Source: Micromonospora sp. NBRC 110009 (GTDB lineage Bacteria; Actinomycetota; Actinomycetes; Mycobacteriales; Micromonosporaceae). Taken from it: a DNA stretch of 64,000 nt. The DNA is taken from the NCBI RefSeq assembly GCF_030518795.1, contig NZ_CP130427.1:1488001-1552000 (forward strand). The letters run 5' to 3'. Made by a program: the position numbers and the translations under genes. Under the pieces are notes generated by a model, which saw only the letters and a list, made by a program, of their open reading frames with translations, made no database searches and had not been told where the DNA came from. Position 1 is the stretch's first letter, and each line of letters starts with the position of its first letter. Positions 30,301-39,026 of the stretch are shown here, piece after piece.

Positions 30301-30928
30301 AGATGAATTCCTTGGCGCGGGCGATGGCGGCGGCGGCGCGCATCCGGTCGCTCAGGTCGCTGTCGCCGGCGAGCTGGCTGCTCGAGTCGCGCGCCGCCAG
30401 CAGGTCGCTGATCAGGCCGTCGTACACCTTGATCGTGAAGCTGACCGCCATCTTGCCGTTGAAGACCTGACTGCGGGTGCCGGGCAGGTCGGTGAGGTTC
30501 TGGTCGATCCCGTCAAGGAGCTTCTCCAGCGTGGGCGGCAGACCCTCCAGCACGGCGCGTTGCTGCAGGTACCGGCCCTTGGCGTCGTCGACCTCCTGAC
30601 CAGCCTTGGTGTACACCTCGGTGTACCGCGTCTTGACCTGCGGCTTGTTGGCACTCAGCAGCAGCACGGCGGCGGTCCGCTCGTCCTGCAGCCTATCGAC
30701 CAGGTCACCCGAGTAGCCGATCAGGTTGGCCAGGTTGCCGGCCCGGTTGGCATTGTTGAGCGTCTGCAGGTGGTCGACCAGCCCGCTGGTGCCCACCACG
30801 ACCGTGGCGATGGTCGGCACGATCATGATTAGACCGAGCTTGGACCAGATCGGCATGTCGCGCAGCCGGCTGGCCGGCCGGCGTAGACGCGACAGGAAGG
30901 AGCCCGCCGTCGTTGGCCGTTTGCTCAC
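27389..30928 (-). CDS. Nitrate/nitrite-sensing-type histidine kinase (CvnA type)
   Basis: Membrane sensor kinase, 1179 residues, head of the conservon operon. Transmembrane helix 1 (about 28-50), an extracytoplasmic NIT-type helical domain (about 60-310), helix 2 (about 333-357), HAMP (about 358-420), a dimerisation region with a candidate phospho-histidine in [15 protein letters not shown] near 486, and an ATPase domain with [12 protein letters not shown] and EDRGIGIG. A Pro/Ser-rich region of over 400 residues follows, ending in the tail module [15 protein letters not shown] with a YHRGVQRGR end. GTG start at 30928. The ligand is not proven to be nitrate; NIT domains are assigned by homology. 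Confidence 0.92.
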   Translation of the reverse strand: MSKRPTTAGSFLSRLRRPASRLRDMPIWSKLGLIMIVPTIATVVVGTSGLVDHLQTLNNANRAGNLANLIGYSGDLVDRLQDERTAAVLLLSANKPQVKTRYTEVYTKAGQEVDDAKGRYLQQRAVLEGLPPTLEKLLDGIDQNLTDLPGTRSQVFNGKMAVSFTIKVYDGLISDLLAARDSSSQLAGDSDLSDRMRAAAAIARAKEFISERRVVVHRALGPRKLSPALRQDYISTVTAEQQALEAFDAIANRSESEFYQQNVAGGDLREVTSYQGQILFNESGDLSTLSFGPDEWDAAMVGNAKMVRAVESKFDGDVVKQADNLRSDTQRQVFLETGLLLSMLLLAILFAYLVARSMARSLRDLRQGALSVAQYGLPQAVARLRDPQVTGQLSPVQLANQIAEPLPVRSKDEFGQVTEAFNAVHLEAVRTAAEQAALRASVATMFVNLARRSQILVDRLIGHLDRLERGEEDPDRLAELFQLDHLATRMRRNDENLLVLAGADSTRVQREPAALIDVLRAAQSEVEHYTRIEFGVIDRDIEIAAHAVNDLVHLVAELFDNATAFSPPDSHVMVEARRVGDRASLYVEDRGIGIGREQLYELNERLATPPQVDVAVSRMMGLVVVARLSSRHGVKVELRPGADRGTVADVTLPPAVLVPRALAGRGQPAPALPAAAPQQSAPAPAFGALAALSNGPHTPPAPRPGTSGNQVTLGGRAFDPAARNGSGAPATPGGPRSMPAWSDLTGASAPAGGDGFNPRSSNGQPVDPLPQRRHPAEGDPASTGQQAAIPRQLPSSPEAGPYYPPPVSAPPVPPVSAPPLPPVSGAPVSASPVSGYPVSAAPVSGYPVSAQPFTGQPVSAAPAPGQPVSVPPANQLPQRPVPQAGTPSVGAPPAWPPVAAPDPAAPPVPERLAAGLDMTTELPRVGRPETPPAAVPPAVSRPVPAPAPRPTPQQSANRQRYADETMELPIFRELESNWFRTRRPGPNEETAATPGAAASAGATQQFAKVDAAGRAVPQPPPATTGNTPMAHTPAAGGAPRDNGPANGGARPGFAEPLPNRRAQQQGSPSWQSAADDGWRAASAATEVPVAETTQKGLPKRTPMAQLVPGGVDKPSTSVQRRTPEGVRGLLSAYHRGVQRGRNNPTDSNSAGPEATPGGQQSSQSGSGPVAGSGQKEQQG
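28381..28440 (-). repeat. Two 30-bp tandem repeats in the kinase proline-rich region
   Basis: 28381-28410 and 28411-28440 differ at one base and encode repeated [13 protein letters not shown] units in the disordered C-terminal region. The near identity suggests slippage expansion. Confidence 0.85.
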
Positions 30929-31121
30929 GTCACCGCCCTCGCATTACCGCGTCCGGACGTCGCCTCTGGGCAACGCCGAGCGACCGACCCGGCGGGTCGG
31001 ACCCCCGAGATTCCATCACGCCGCTCCGCAAAGAGAAAGACCAGGCTGTCCCTCGCTGAAGGTGTGATGAGATGTTGATGCAATTTGATAGCAATCCGTC
31101 TGGCCGGAGTCACCAAAAGTA

Positions 31122-31730
31122 ATGGCACACCCTCACCGCGTCGTCCTGCTCGCGGGGCCTTCCGGCTCCGGAAAGTCATACATTGCACACCAGACCGGAC
31201 TTCCTGTGCTCTGCCTGGACGACTTCTACAAGGACGGCGATGACCCTACGTGCCCGCGTCAAAACGGGCAGGTGGACTGGGAGTCGCCCAGGTCCTGGGA
31301 CGCGGCGTCAGCGGTGGACACAATCGCCCGACTGGCCCAGGAGGGCAAGGCCGAAGTGCCGGTTTATGCGATCGGCGCGGACCGGAGGGTGGCCACCCGG
31401 CCATTCGACGTCACCGGATCGCCATTTTTCATCGCCGAAGGGATCTTTGCTGCCGAGATCGTCGAGGAGTGCCGCCGCCGCGGCCTGCTCGCCGGGGCGT
31501 ACGCGCTGCGCCGGCCGCGCGGGGCGACCTTCGTCCGCCGGCTCGCCCGTGACCTGTCCGAGCAGCGCAAGGCACCCGCGGTCCTGATCCGGCGCGGGCT
31601 GACGCTGCTGCGCGCCGAGCCGGCGGTGCTGCGCCGGCAGACCGGACTGGGCGCCGAGGCGGCCCGGGCTCGCGAGGTGCTGCGCCGGGTGGCCGACCTG
31701 CTCGCCGGCCACCCGCACCAGGAAGCCTGA
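31122..31730 (+). CDS. P-loop kinase related to uridine kinase
   Basis: A 202-residue P-loop protein: Walker A AGPSGSGKSYIA (about 11-22), then LPVLCLDDFYKDGDDPTCP and VDWESPRSWD, as in uridine kinase and phosphoribulokinase relatives. The C-terminal half is not the classical Udk lid, so the substrate is uncertain. The ATG at 31122 lies after a comparatively AT-rich promoter region (31050-31115). It is divergent from the conservon kinase and convergent with add: its TGA and the add stop abut inside the palindrome GCCTGATCAGGC (31725-31736). Confidence 0.8.
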   Translation: MAHPHRVVLLAGPSGSGKSYIAHQTGLPVLCLDDFYKDGDDPTCPRQNGQVDWESPRSWDAASAVDTIARLAQEGKAEVPVYAIGADRRVATRPFDVTGSPFFIAEGIFAAEIVEECRRRGLLAGAYALRRPRGATFVRRLARDLSEQRKAPAVLIRRGLTLLRAEPAVLRRQTGLGAEAARAREVLRRVADLLAGHPHQEA

Positions 31731-32807
31731 TCAGGCGACCAGCTTCGCGTACGCCGGCTTGATCACCTCGTCGATGATCGTCAGCCGCTCGTCGAACGGG
31801 ATGAAGGCGCTCTTCATCGCGTTGATGGTGAACCACTGGAGCTCCTTCCAGCCGTAGCCGAAGGCCTCCACCAGCAGCGCCATCTCCCGGGACATCGAGG
31901 TGCCGCTCATCAACCGGTTGTCGGTGTTGACCGTCACCCGGAAGCGCAGGTCCCGGAGCAGCCCGATCGGGTGCTCGGCGATCGACGGCGCCGCGCCGGT
32001 CTGCACGTTGGACGACGGGCACAGCTCCAGCGGGATCCGCTTGTCCCGGACGTACGCGGCCAGTCGGCCCAGCATCGGCGGGTTGCCCGGGGTGATGTCG
32101 TCGACGATCCGGACGCCGTGGCCCAGCCGGTCGGCGCCGCACCACTGGATCGCCTGCCAGATCGACGGCAGCCCGAAGGCCTCACCGGCGTGGATGGTGA
32201 AGTGGAAGTTCTCCCGCTGCAGGTACTCGAAGGCGTCCAGGTGCCGGGTGGGCGGGAAGCCCGCCTCCGCGCCGGCGATGTCGAAGCCGACCACCCCGGT
32301 GTCCCGGTGCCGGACGGCCAGCTCGGCGATCTCCTGCGAGCGGGCGGCGTGCCGCATGGCGGTGAGCAGGGTGCCCACCCGGATCCGGTGACCCGCCTCG
32401 GCGGCCAGCACGCTCCCCTCCCGGAAGCCGGCCACCACCGCCTCGACCACCTCGTCCAGGGTCAGGTTCTGCTCCAGGTGCTGCTCCGGGGCGAACCGGA
32501 CCTCGGCGTAGACCACGCCGTCGGCGGCCAGGTCGAGGGCGCACTCGCGGGCCACCCGGCGCAGCGCCGGCGCGGTCTGCATGACCGCCACCGTGTGCGC
32601 GAAGGTCTCCAGGTAGCGCTCCAGGGAGCCGGAGTTCGCCGCCTCGGCGAACCAGCGGCCGAGCGCCTCCGGGTCGGTGGTGGGCAGCTGGTGGCCGACC
32701 TCGGCGGCCAGCTCGACGATCGTCGCGGGCCGCAGACCGCCGTCGAGGTGATCGTGCAGTAACGCCTTGGGGACCTTGACGATGTCCTCGTACGAGATTG
32801 CGACCAT
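31731..32807 (-). CDS. add: Adenosine deaminase
   Basis: Deaminates adenosine and deoxyadenosine to inosine forms; cytoplasmic zinc enzyme, 358 residues. Zinc and catalytic motifs are complete: HDHLDG (18-23), [18 protein letters not shown] and [13 protein letters not shown]. The ATG has no ribosome binding site; a TAGGGT box (32819 to 32814) ends six bases before it, suggesting a leaderless mRNA. It fits the nucleoside-salvage theme of the neighbourhood. Confidence 0.95.
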   Translation of the reverse strand: MVAISYEDIVKVPKALLHDHLDGGLRPATIVELAAEVGHQLPTTDPEALGRWFAEAANSGSLERYLETFAHTVAVMQTAPALRRVARECALDLAADGVVYAEVRFAPEQHLEQNLTLDEVVEAVVAGFREGSVLAAEAGHRIRVGTLLTAMRHAARSQEIAELAVRHRDTGVVGFDIAGAEAGFPPTRHLDAFEYLQRENFHFTIHAGEAFGLPSIWQAIQWCGADRLGHGVRIVDDITPGNPPMLGRLAAYVRDKRIPLELCPSSNVQTGAAPSIAEHPIGLLRDLRFRVTVNTDNRLMSGTSMSREMALLVEAFGYGWKELQWFTINAMKSAFIPFDERLTIIDEVIKPAYAKLVA

Positions 32808-32852
32808 GCTCAGACCCTAGTCACCACGGGTCGCGGCACGGCACCGGACCGG

Positions 32853-33311
32853 TCACGGCCGCCAGCCGTACACCCGCTCGACGGTGAGGCGCAGCACCAG
32901 CCGGCCGTCGGCGACCATCGCGGCCCGGTAGTCCGCCCAGTCCGGGTGCTCCCCCAGGATCCGCCGGTAGACCTCGACCAGCTCGTCGACCGTGGCGTCG
33001 TCGGTCGCCCCGGCGGGCGCGGTGAGCGTCACCGTGCCCTCGGCCACCGCGTACGCCCCGCCGTCGGCGGTGGTGACGTGGAAGCTGGCGCGCGGGTCGC
33101 GTCGCAGGTTGCGCACCTTGGCCCGGTCGGCGGTGGTGGAGCAGCGGAGCAGCCCCGGCTCCGCCAGGTAGTCCAGGTTGGAGAGCTGCGGTCGACCGTC
33201 CCGGCGCAGGGTGACCAGCACCCCGCGCCCCCGCTGTCCGAACAGCTCCCACAGCCGGGCGCTCACGCGGCCACCGCCCAACTGATCAGGAGCCGGAAAG
33301 GTAGTTGACAT
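32853..33311 (-). CDS. PPOX-class F420-dependent oxidoreductase
   Basis: A 152-residue split-barrel flavin/deazaflavin reductase. GRGVLVTLRRDGRPQLSNLDY, DRAKVRNLRRDPRASFHV and EGTVTLTAPAGATDD match the PPOX-class F420-binding family. The substrate is unknown. The ATG at 33311 lies inside the left arm of a perfect operator and seven bases after a TACGTT -10 box, so the mRNA should be leaderless. Divergent from a MarR gene, which probably represses it. Confidence 0.88.
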   Translation of the reverse strand: MSTTFPAPDQLGGGRVSARLWELFGQRGRGVLVTLRRDGRPQLSNLDYLAEPGLLRCSTTADRAKVRNLRRDPRASFHVTTADGGAYAVAEGTVTLTAPAGATDDATVDELVEVYRRILGEHPDWADYRAAMVADGRLVLRLTVERVYGWRP

Positions 33312-33348
33312 GTCATCGAACGTAGGCCGGCTTCGATGACATGTCAAC
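33304..33348. promoter_or_regulatory. Perfect 17-bp inverted repeat operator with embedded divergent promoters
   Basis: Arms GTTGACATGTCATCGAA (33304-33320) and its exact complement (33332-33348) are separated by 11 bases; each arm contains the palindrome TGACATGTCA. On the minus strand, TTGACA (33347-33342), a 17-base spacer and TACGTT (33324-33319) make a consensus promoter for the oxidoreductase, whose start codon lies in the left arm. Rightward, a TAGGCT box (33357-33362) six bases before the MarR ATG lies just outside the right arm. MarR binding would block both. Confidence 0.85.
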
Positions 33349-33368
33349 CACTCGGCTAGGCTCGGCCC

Positions 33369-33854
33369 ATGGACGAACCACGCTGGCTGGACGAGCGGGA
33401 GAACCGGGCCTGGCGCGGCTACCGCCGGATGCGCCGGCTGCTCGACCTGGAGCTGGCCCGGGAGCTGATGCAGGACGCCGCCCTCTCCGAGCCCGACTAC
33501 GACGTCCTCTCCGACCTCTCCGAGACGCCCGACCAGCGCCTCCGCCTCAGCGAGCTGGCCGACCGGATGCTCTGGTCGCGCAGCCGCCTCTCCCACCACC
33601 TGTCCCGCATGCAGCAGCGCGGCCTGGTCACCCGGGAGGAGTGCCCGTCCGACGGCCGCGGCTCGATCGTCGCGCTCACCCCCGCCGGCCGGCAGGCCAT
33701 CGAGGCGGCCGCCCCCGGCCACGTCGCCGCCGTCCGCCGGCACCTGATCGACCTGCTCGCCCCCGAGGAGGTCGAGGCACTCGGCGGGCTGACCCACCGG
33801 GTGGTCGAGCACCTCGCCGCCGGCGGCCGCCGGCGCGGCCGGGCGGAGGTCTGA
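33369..33854 (+). CDS. MarR-family transcriptional regulator
   Basis: A 161-residue MarR regulator: YDVLSDLSETPDQRLRLSELADRMLWSRSRLSHHLSRMQQRGLVTREE and the wing SDGRGSIVALTPAGRQAIE are diagnostic. It is divergent from the F420 oxidoreductase with a shared palindromic operator between, the normal arrangement for ligand-responsive MarR control of a detoxifying enzyme. The ATG at 33369 is probably leaderless. It is followed one base later by the methyltransferase GTG. Confidence 0.93.
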   Translation: MDEPRWLDERENRAWRGYRRMRRLLDLELARELMQDAALSEPDYDVLSDLSETPDQRLRLSELADRMLWSRSRLSHHLSRMQQRGLVTREECPSDGRGSIVALTPAGRQAIEAAAPGHVAAVRRHLIDLLAPEEVEALGGLTHRVVEHLAAGGRRRGRAEV

Positions 33855-33855
33855 G

Positions 33856-34791
33856 GTGGACCCGCGGATCCTGGCCCGGATGCGCTGCCCGGTCTGCGGC
33901 GAGCCGCTGGCCGAGACCACCGCCGGCACCGCCCGGGCGTTGCGCTGCCCCCGCCGGCACAGCTTCGACATCGCCCGCCAGGGATACGTCAACCTGCTCG
34001 CCGGCCGCACCCCGCACACCGGGGACAGCGCCGAGATGGTCGCCGCCCGTTCCGACTTCCTCGCCGCCGGCCACTACGACACCGTCGCCGCGGCCCTCGC
34101 CGCCACCGCCGCCGAGGTGGTTGACCGGGTACGCGCCGTCGGGCCACCCGCCCGCTTCGCCGCCACCGGCGCGGCGCCGGGCGACCTACGCGGGGACGAG
34201 GCCGGGCGGGACGGCGCGTACCCCCTGGTGGTGGACGCCGGCGCCGGGACCGGCTGGTACCTCGCGGCCGTGCTGGCGGCGCGGCCGGACGCGGTCGGCC
34301 TGGCCCTGGACGTCGCCAAGCCGGCGCTGCGCCGCGCGGCCCGGGCCCACCCGCGCGCGGCGGCCGCGCTGGCCGACACCTGGCAGCGGCTGCCGCTGGC
34401 CGACCGCTCCGCCGCCGTGCTGCTGAACGTCTTCGCGCCGCGCAACGGCGCGGAGTTCCACCGGGTGCTCGACCCGGCCGGCGCGCTGCTGGTGGTCACC
34501 CCGGCCGTCGACCACCTCGCCGAGCTGGTCGACGCGCTCGACCTGCTCCGGGTGGACCCGGCCAAGGCGGACCGGGTCGCGGGCAGCCTGGGCGCGCACT
34601 TCACCGAGGAGTCGGCCATGGTCCACCGGGCCCGGCTGCGGCTCGGCCGCACCGAGGTGGCCACCCTGGTCGGGATGGGTCCCAGCGCCTGGCACGCCGA
34701 CCCGGCCCGGCTGGCCGAGCGGATCGCCGCGCTGCCTGAGCCGGTGCCGGTGACCCTCGCCGTCCGGCTCGCCGTGCACCGGCCGCGCTGA
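33856..34791 (+). CDS. 23S rRNA (guanine-N1)-methyltransferase-like protein (RlmA family)
   Basis: SAM-dependent methyltransferase of 311 residues. The N-terminal zinc finger CPVCGEPL then LRCPRRHSFD, the following IARQGYVNLLAGR, the SAM loop VVDAGAGTGWYLAAVL and the LLNVFAPRNGAEFHRVL motif match RlmA/TlrB-type enzymes that methylate G745/G748 of 23S rRNA. Some members give resistance to macrolides such as tylosin; whether this one does is unknown. GTG start one base after the MarR stop, so it is translationally linked to that gene. Confidence 0.88.
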   Translation: MDPRILARMRCPVCGEPLAETTAGTARALRCPRRHSFDIARQGYVNLLAGRTPHTGDSAEMVAARSDFLAAGHYDTVAAALAATAAEVVDRVRAVGPPARFAATGAAPGDLRGDEAGRDGAYPLVVDAGAGTGWYLAAVLAARPDAVGLALDVAKPALRRAARAHPRAAAALADTWQRLPLADRSAAVLLNVFAPRNGAEFHRVLDPAGALLVVTPAVDHLAELVDALDLLRVDPAKADRVAGSLGAHFTEESAMVHRARLRLGRTEVATLVGMGPSAWHADPARLAERIAALPEPVPVTLAVRLAVHRPR

Positions 34792-34799
34792 CCCGACGC

Positions 34800-35480
34800 T
34801 CAGGTGGAGAGGTCGACCTCTTCCCAGCCCGGCGGCTCGTCGTGGTACGGCCCGCGCAGCACCACCACCCATTCCAGCGCCCACCGGCGCTGCCCGATCG
34901 CGTTCGCGTCGACCAGCCCGGGCAGCGCCAGGCCGGACTGCTCCGACTCCAGGTACGCCCAGTCCAGGCAGTAGTGCAGGTCGAGCAGGGCGGCCGCGTC
35001 GGCCGGATGCTGCGGCGCGGCCAGGATCCGGGCGCGCCACTGCGGGAAGGTCTCCCCGGCGGCCAGGTTCGGCATCCGCTCCACCAGCCGCTCGTCCACC
35101 GGCACCGTCGGGTCCAGCTCCTTGGTCAACCCGAGCACCCAGGCCAGCGAGAAGAGCGCGTCGTGGTGCAGGACGAACGACCGGTGGTCGCCCCGGCCGC
35201 CCATCACGAACTGCCACTCCGGCGGCGTCACCGTCTCGACCAGGTGCGACTCCAGCAGCCAGCTCATCGCGGCCTGCGGGGGCATCCCGAAGCACCGGGC
35301 CAGGATCACGTGCAGCACCGCGATCCGGGCCTCGATCTCCGCGGTCGGCCGCAGCTCGATCTCGTCCCCCGGCTCCCAGACCAGCGGGAACTGCGGTGGT
35401 GGCAGCGGGAGCCCCAGGCGGGACAGCTCGTCGAGGCTCGCCTCACGGACGGCCCGGGGGTCGGGAGCGGATACGCGCAC
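34800..35480 (-). CDS. DUF4272-domain protein
   Basis: A 226-residue cytoplasmic protein of the DUF4272 family, recognised from EIEARIAVLHVILARCFGMP, ALFSLAWVLGLTKELDP and DLHYCLDWAYLES. Function is unknown. It is convergent with the methyltransferase (eight bases apart) and lies about 100 bases downstream of deoA, so it could be the last gene of the nucleoside operon. Confidence 0.75.
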   Translation of the reverse strand: MRVSAPDPRAVREASLDELSRLGLPLPPPQFPLVWEPGDEIELRPTAEIEARIAVLHVILARCFGMPPQAAMSWLLESHLVETVTPPEWQFVMGGRGDHRSFVLHHDALFSLAWVLGLTKELDPTVPVDERLVERMPNLAAGETFPQWRARILAAPQHPADAAALLDLHYCLDWAYLESEQSGLALPGLVDANAIGQRRWALEWVVVLRGPYHDEPPGWEEVDLST

Positions 35481-35581
35481 GGCTCAGGTCCCTGTCTGCT
35501 CACATCGGCTCATGGCCGGTCGGTCCCCCCTGGCCTGCGAGAATAGCGGCTCGGCCGGCACCACACCATGACCGGAAAGGA

Positions 35582-36862
35582 TCAGTCGATCCGCTCGATG
35601 ACCAGCGGCGTCGCGGCCGGGGCGTCCGGCGCGATCCGGACCGCCAGCTCCGCCTCGGCCAGCGCCGCCGGGATCCGCTCCGCGTGCTCCGCGCGCAGCT
35701 CGTACAGGGGCTCGCCGACGCGGACCCGGTCGCCGGGGCGCTTGTGCAGCACCACGCCGGCCGGGATGCTCACCGGGTCCTCCTTGCGGGCCCGGCCGGC
35801 GCCGAGCCGCCACGCGGCCACCCCGATCGCGTACGCGTCGACCCCGGCGACGTAGCCGTCCTCGGTCGCGCAGACCACCTCGACCTCGTTGGCCGTCGGC
35901 AGCGGGGCGTCCGGGTCGCCGCCCTGCGCCCGGATCATCGTCCGCCAGGCGTCCATGGCCCGGCCGTCGCGCAGCGCCGCCTCGGGGTCCGCGTCCGGCA
36001 GGCCGGCCGCGTCCAGCATCTCCCGGGCCAGGGCCAGGGTCAGCTCCACCACGTCGGCCGGGCCGCCGCCGGCCAGCACCTCGACCGACTCGGTCACCTC
36101 GACCGCGTTGCCCACGGTCCGGCCGAGCGGGGTGGACATGTCGGTGAGCAGGGCGACCGTCCGCACCCCGTGCGCCCCGCCCAGCTCCACCATGGTCCGG
36201 GCCAGCTCGCGGGCGTCGTCGGCGTTCTTCATGAACGCGCCGGAGCCGACCTTCACGTCGAGCACCAGCGCGCCGGTCCCCTCGGCGATCTTCTTGCTCA
36301 TGATCGAGCTGGCGATCAGCGGGATCGCCTCGACGGTGCCGGTGACGTCGCGCAGCGCGTACAGCTTGCGGTCGGCCGGGGCCAGCCCGTCGCCGGCCGC
36401 GCAGACCACCGCGCCGACGTCCCGCAGCTGGGCGATGAACTCGTCGTTGCTCAGCGCCGCCCGCCAGCCGGGGATCGACTCCAGCTTGTCCAGGGTGCCG
36501 CCGGTGTGGCCGAGGCCCCGGCCGCTCAGCTGCGGCACGGCGGCGCCGCAGGCCGCGACCAGCGGGGTCAGCGGCAGGGTGATCTTGTCGCCGACACCGC
36601 CGGTGGAGTGCTTGTCGACGGTCGGCCGGGCCACCGGGGAGAGGTCCAGCCGCTCCCCGCTGGCGATCATCGCGGCGGTCCACCGAGCGATCTCCGGCGC
36701 CGTCATGCCGCGCAGCAGGATCGCCATGGCCAGCGCGGACATCTGCTCGTCGGCCACCAGCCCCTTGGTGTACGCGTCGACGACCCAGTCGATCTGCCCG
36801 TCGCTCAGCACGCCCCCGTCCCGCTTGGTCCGGATGACGTCCACCGCCGTGAAAGCACTCAC
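35582..36862 (-). CDS. deoA: Thymidine/pyrimidine-nucleoside phosphorylase
   Basis: Phosphorolyses thymidine or deoxyuridine to the base and deoxyribose-1-phosphate, 426 residues. The family signature SGRGLGHTGGTLDKLE, the phosphate-binding DKHSTGGVGDKITL and LDVKVGSGAFMK are intact. It follows cdd by 64 bases in the same direction and the product feeds the PGM2-type mutase and DeoC elsewhere in the window. Confidence 0.95.
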   Translation of the reverse strand: MSAFTAVDVIRTKRDGGVLSDGQIDWVVDAYTKGLVADEQMSALAMAILLRGMTAPEIARWTAAMIASGERLDLSPVARPTVDKHSTGGVGDKITLPLTPLVAACGAAVPQLSGRGLGHTGGTLDKLESIPGWRAALSNDEFIAQLRDVGAVVCAAGDGLAPADRKLYALRDVTGTVEAIPLIASSIMSKKIAEGTGALVLDVKVGSGAFMKNADDARELARTMVELGGAHGVRTVALLTDMSTPLGRTVGNAVEVTESVEVLAGGGPADVVELTLALAREMLDAAGLPDADPEAALRDGRAMDAWRTMIRAQGGDPDAPLPTANEVEVVCATEDGYVAGVDAYAIGVAAWRLGAGRARKEDPVSIPAGVVLHKRPGDRVRVGEPLYELRAEHAERIPAALAEAELAVRIAPDAPAATPLVIERID

Positions 36863-36926
36863 TGTCAGAAGTTCCTATCAGTCCAGTCGTTGCGGAGCCG
36901 ATCCGCGGACCGCCACCACTGAGGGA

Positions 36927-37634
36927 TCAAGCACCGGCCCAGCGGACCGGGATCTCCAGTGGCGGCTCGCCCTCGCCGGCCCAGAAGATGGTGCCCGACG
37001 CGTCCACCACCACCACGCGCGGTGTCCGGGCCAGCCCCCAGGTGATCGCCTCGGCCGGGTCGTCCCAGGTCGGGCCCTCCTCCAGCACGCCGGTCTCGGC
37101 CTCCTCGGTGTCTCCGGCCGACCGCTCCCAGTAGGCCGTCCAGACCTGCTGCCCGGCGGAGAGGTCCGGGTGCACGAAGACGGTGCCCCGCCCCCGCCAG
37201 GCGGCCAGCCGCTCCGGGACCACCGGCACCGGCGTCTCGCCGGTCACCGCCTCCAGGTCCTCCACGCCGAACGCGTGCGGCAGCAGCTCGGCCATCCGGA
37301 GCGTGCCGCCCTTCGCCTCGATCAGGCACTCCGGGCCGCCGTTCTCCCAGAGCAGCTGCCGGCACCGGCCGCACGGCATCAGCGGCTCGCCGGTGGCGTC
37401 GACGCAGGACAGGGCGACGATCCGCCCGCCGCCGGTGGCGTGCAGCGAGGACACCACGCCGCACTCGGCGCAGAGGACCACGCCGTACGCGGCGTTCTCC
37501 ACGTTGCAGCCGACCACCACCCGGCCGTCGTCGACCAGGGCGGCCGCCCCGACGGGGAACTTCGAGTACGGCACGTACGCGTGCCGCATGACCTCGGTGG
37601 CGGCGGCGCGCAGCCGCTCCCAGTCGATCTCCAT
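36927..37634 (-). CDS. cdd: Cytidine deaminase with extra C-terminal domain
   Basis: Converts cytidine/deoxycytidine to uridine forms. Residues 1-128 are a normal cytidine deaminase: FPVGAA, GCNVENAAYGVVLCAEC and PCGRCRQLL with the three zinc cysteines. About 105 further residues follow (containing TVFVHPDLSAGQQVWTAYW and TPRVVVVDASGTIFWAGEG), roughly doubling the usual length; this extension is not a known deaminase part. The ATG at 37634 follows GGGAGG. It sits between the nucleoside permease gene and deoA; a strong hairpin precedes it. Confidence 0.92.
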   Translation of the reverse strand: MEIDWERLRAAATEVMRHAYVPYSKFPVGAAALVDDGRVVVGCNVENAAYGVVLCAECGVVSSLHATGGGRIVALSCVDATGEPLMPCGRCRQLLWENGGPECLIEAKGGTLRMAELLPHAFGVEDLEAVTGETPVPVVPERLAAWRGRGTVFVHPDLSAGQQVWTAYWERSAGDTEEAETGVLEEGPTWDDPAEAITWGLARTPRVVVVDASGTIFWAGEGEPPLEIPVRWAGA

Positions 37635-37692
37635 CACGCCTCCCATTCTGCCCAATTCACGCTGATCGGTCGCGGTACCGGCCCGGAGACGG

Positions 37693-37725
37693 CCGTGCCC
37701 GGCGGGTCTCCCCCGCCGGGCACGG
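37693..37725 (-). terminator. 14-bp hairpin inside the nucleoside operon
   Basis: Arms CCGTGCCCGGCGGG (37693-37706) and CCCGCCGGGCACGG (37712-37725) with a five-base loop lie between the last permease gene and cdd. It could terminate transporter transcription partially and lower expression of cdd-deoA, or act as an mRNA-stabilising element. Confidence 0.7.
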
Positions 37726-37739
37726 TGCGTCGAGGACGG

Positions 37740-39026
37740 TCAGCCCTTGATGTACGGCTTGCCGTCGGCGGCCGGTGCCCGGACCCTTCCGACCAGCCCG
37801 GCCACCGCCAGGATGGTCGCCAGGTAGGGCAGCATCGCCAGGAACTGGCTGGGGATGCTGCTGCCGATCGCCCCCAGGTAGGTGGCGAGCTGGTCGGCGA
37901 AGCCGAAGAAGAGCGCCGCGAGCAGCGCCCCGGTCGGGCTCCACCGGCCGAAGATCAGCGCGGCCAGGGCGATGAAGCCCTTACCGCCGATCATGTTCTT
38001 GGTGAAGGAGTAGAGCGCCAGGGTGTACGAGGCGCCGCCGATCCCGGCAACCATGCCCGCCATGATCACGTTGCGGTAGCGGAGGCCCAGCACCCGCACG
38101 CCGAGGGTGTCCGCGGCGGTCGGGTGCTCGCCGACCGACCGGGTCCGCAGACCCCACCGGGTACGGAACAGCGCGATGTGGATGACCAGCACCAGGAGCA
38201 GGCCGAGGTAGAGGAAGATGTTCCCCCGGAACAGCGCCGGGCCGAGCAGCGGGATGTCCTTGAGCAGCGGGATCTCCCAGTTGCTGAACCGGGGCGCGCT
38301 GTTGTACTTCGTCGCGTCGGTCTGCATCAGCCGCTCGTAGAGGAAGCCGGTGACGCCGACCGCCAGCAGGTTGAGCACGATGCCCATGACCACCTGGTCG
38401 ACCAGGTAGCGGATGGCGAAGACGGCGAGCAGCACCGAGATGAGCGCGCCGCCGATCGCCGCGGCGACCAGCCCCACCCAGACACTGCCGGTGATGCTGC
38501 CGAAGAGCGCGCCGGAGAAGGCACCCATCAGCAGTTGGCCCTCGATCGCCACGTTCACCACGCCGGTCCGCTCGCAGAGCACCCCGGCCAGCGCGCCGAA
38601 GATCAGCGGCAGGGCCAGGATGAACGTGCCCCGGACGATGTTGACCAGCGGCATGAAGTTGCGGCCCTCGGGGGCGGCGGAGACCTGCCAGCAGAGGAAG
38701 CTCAGCACGAAGGCGACCAGCCCGATGCCGAGCAGCAGGGTGAACCAGCGCTTCGGCACCCCGGCGAGCAGGGCGGCGCCGGCCGCGGCGGCGATGATCC
38801 CGAACAGGATCGCGCCGACCGTGCCGTTGATCTCCAGGGCGGCACCGCCCTCGGTCTCGCTGAGCGTGAAGCGGGCCTCCTGGCCGGTGGCGAGCGCGCC
38901 GAAGACCACCGCCGCGAGCACGCCCAGCGCCAGCAGGACCGCGCCGGTCTTGCGGACGCGGGTCCAGAAGCCCTCGTCGACCGTGGTCACGGCGACCTCG
39001 GGGACAGCCGTGGTGGACATGCTCAC
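37740..39026 (-). CDS. Nucleoside ABC transporter permease (NupQ/YufQ-like)
   Basis: Membrane permease of the BMP-linked nucleoside importer, 428 residues, about ten helices. The transport core LPLIFGALAGVLCERTGVVNVAIEGQLLMGAF and VGEHPTAADTLGVRVLGLRYRNV are characteristic. An N-terminal region (about 1-125) carries extra helices. The start GTG at 39026 overlaps the upstream permease stop (GTGA); an ATG at 39020 is an alternative. Works with the ATPase and second permease of the same operon. Confidence 0.93.
   Translation of the reverse strand: MSMSTTAVPEVAVTTVDEGFWTRVRKTGAVLLALGVLAAVVFGALATGQEARFTLSETEGGAALEINGTVGAILFGIIAAAAGAALLAGVPKRWFTLLLGIGLVAFVLSFLCWQVSAAPEGRNFMPLVNIVRGTFILALPLIFGALAGVLCERTGVVNVAIEGQLLMGAFSGALFGSITGSVWVGLVAAAIGGALISVLLAVFAIRYLVDQVVMGIVLNLLAVGVTGFLYERLMQTDATKYNSAPRFSNWEIPLLKDIPLLGPALFRGNIFLYLGLLLVLVIHIALFRTRWGLRTRSVGEHPTAADTLGVRVLGLRYRNVIMAGMVAGIGGASYTLALYSFTKNMIGGKGFIALAALIFGRWSPTGALLAALFFGFADQLATYLGAIGSSIPSQFLAMLPYLATILAVAGLVGRVRAPAADGKPYIKG

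Noticed and set aside
27527..30832. A 1101-codon plus-strand open frame opposite the sensor kinase
   Set aside because: Antisense shadow of a gene with strong third-position GC bias; no start signal and no recognisable domain.
27389..30928. Nitrate regulation as the proven role of the sensor kinase
   Set aside because: The NIT-type fold is assigned by similarity only; no nitrate metabolism genes lie nearby.
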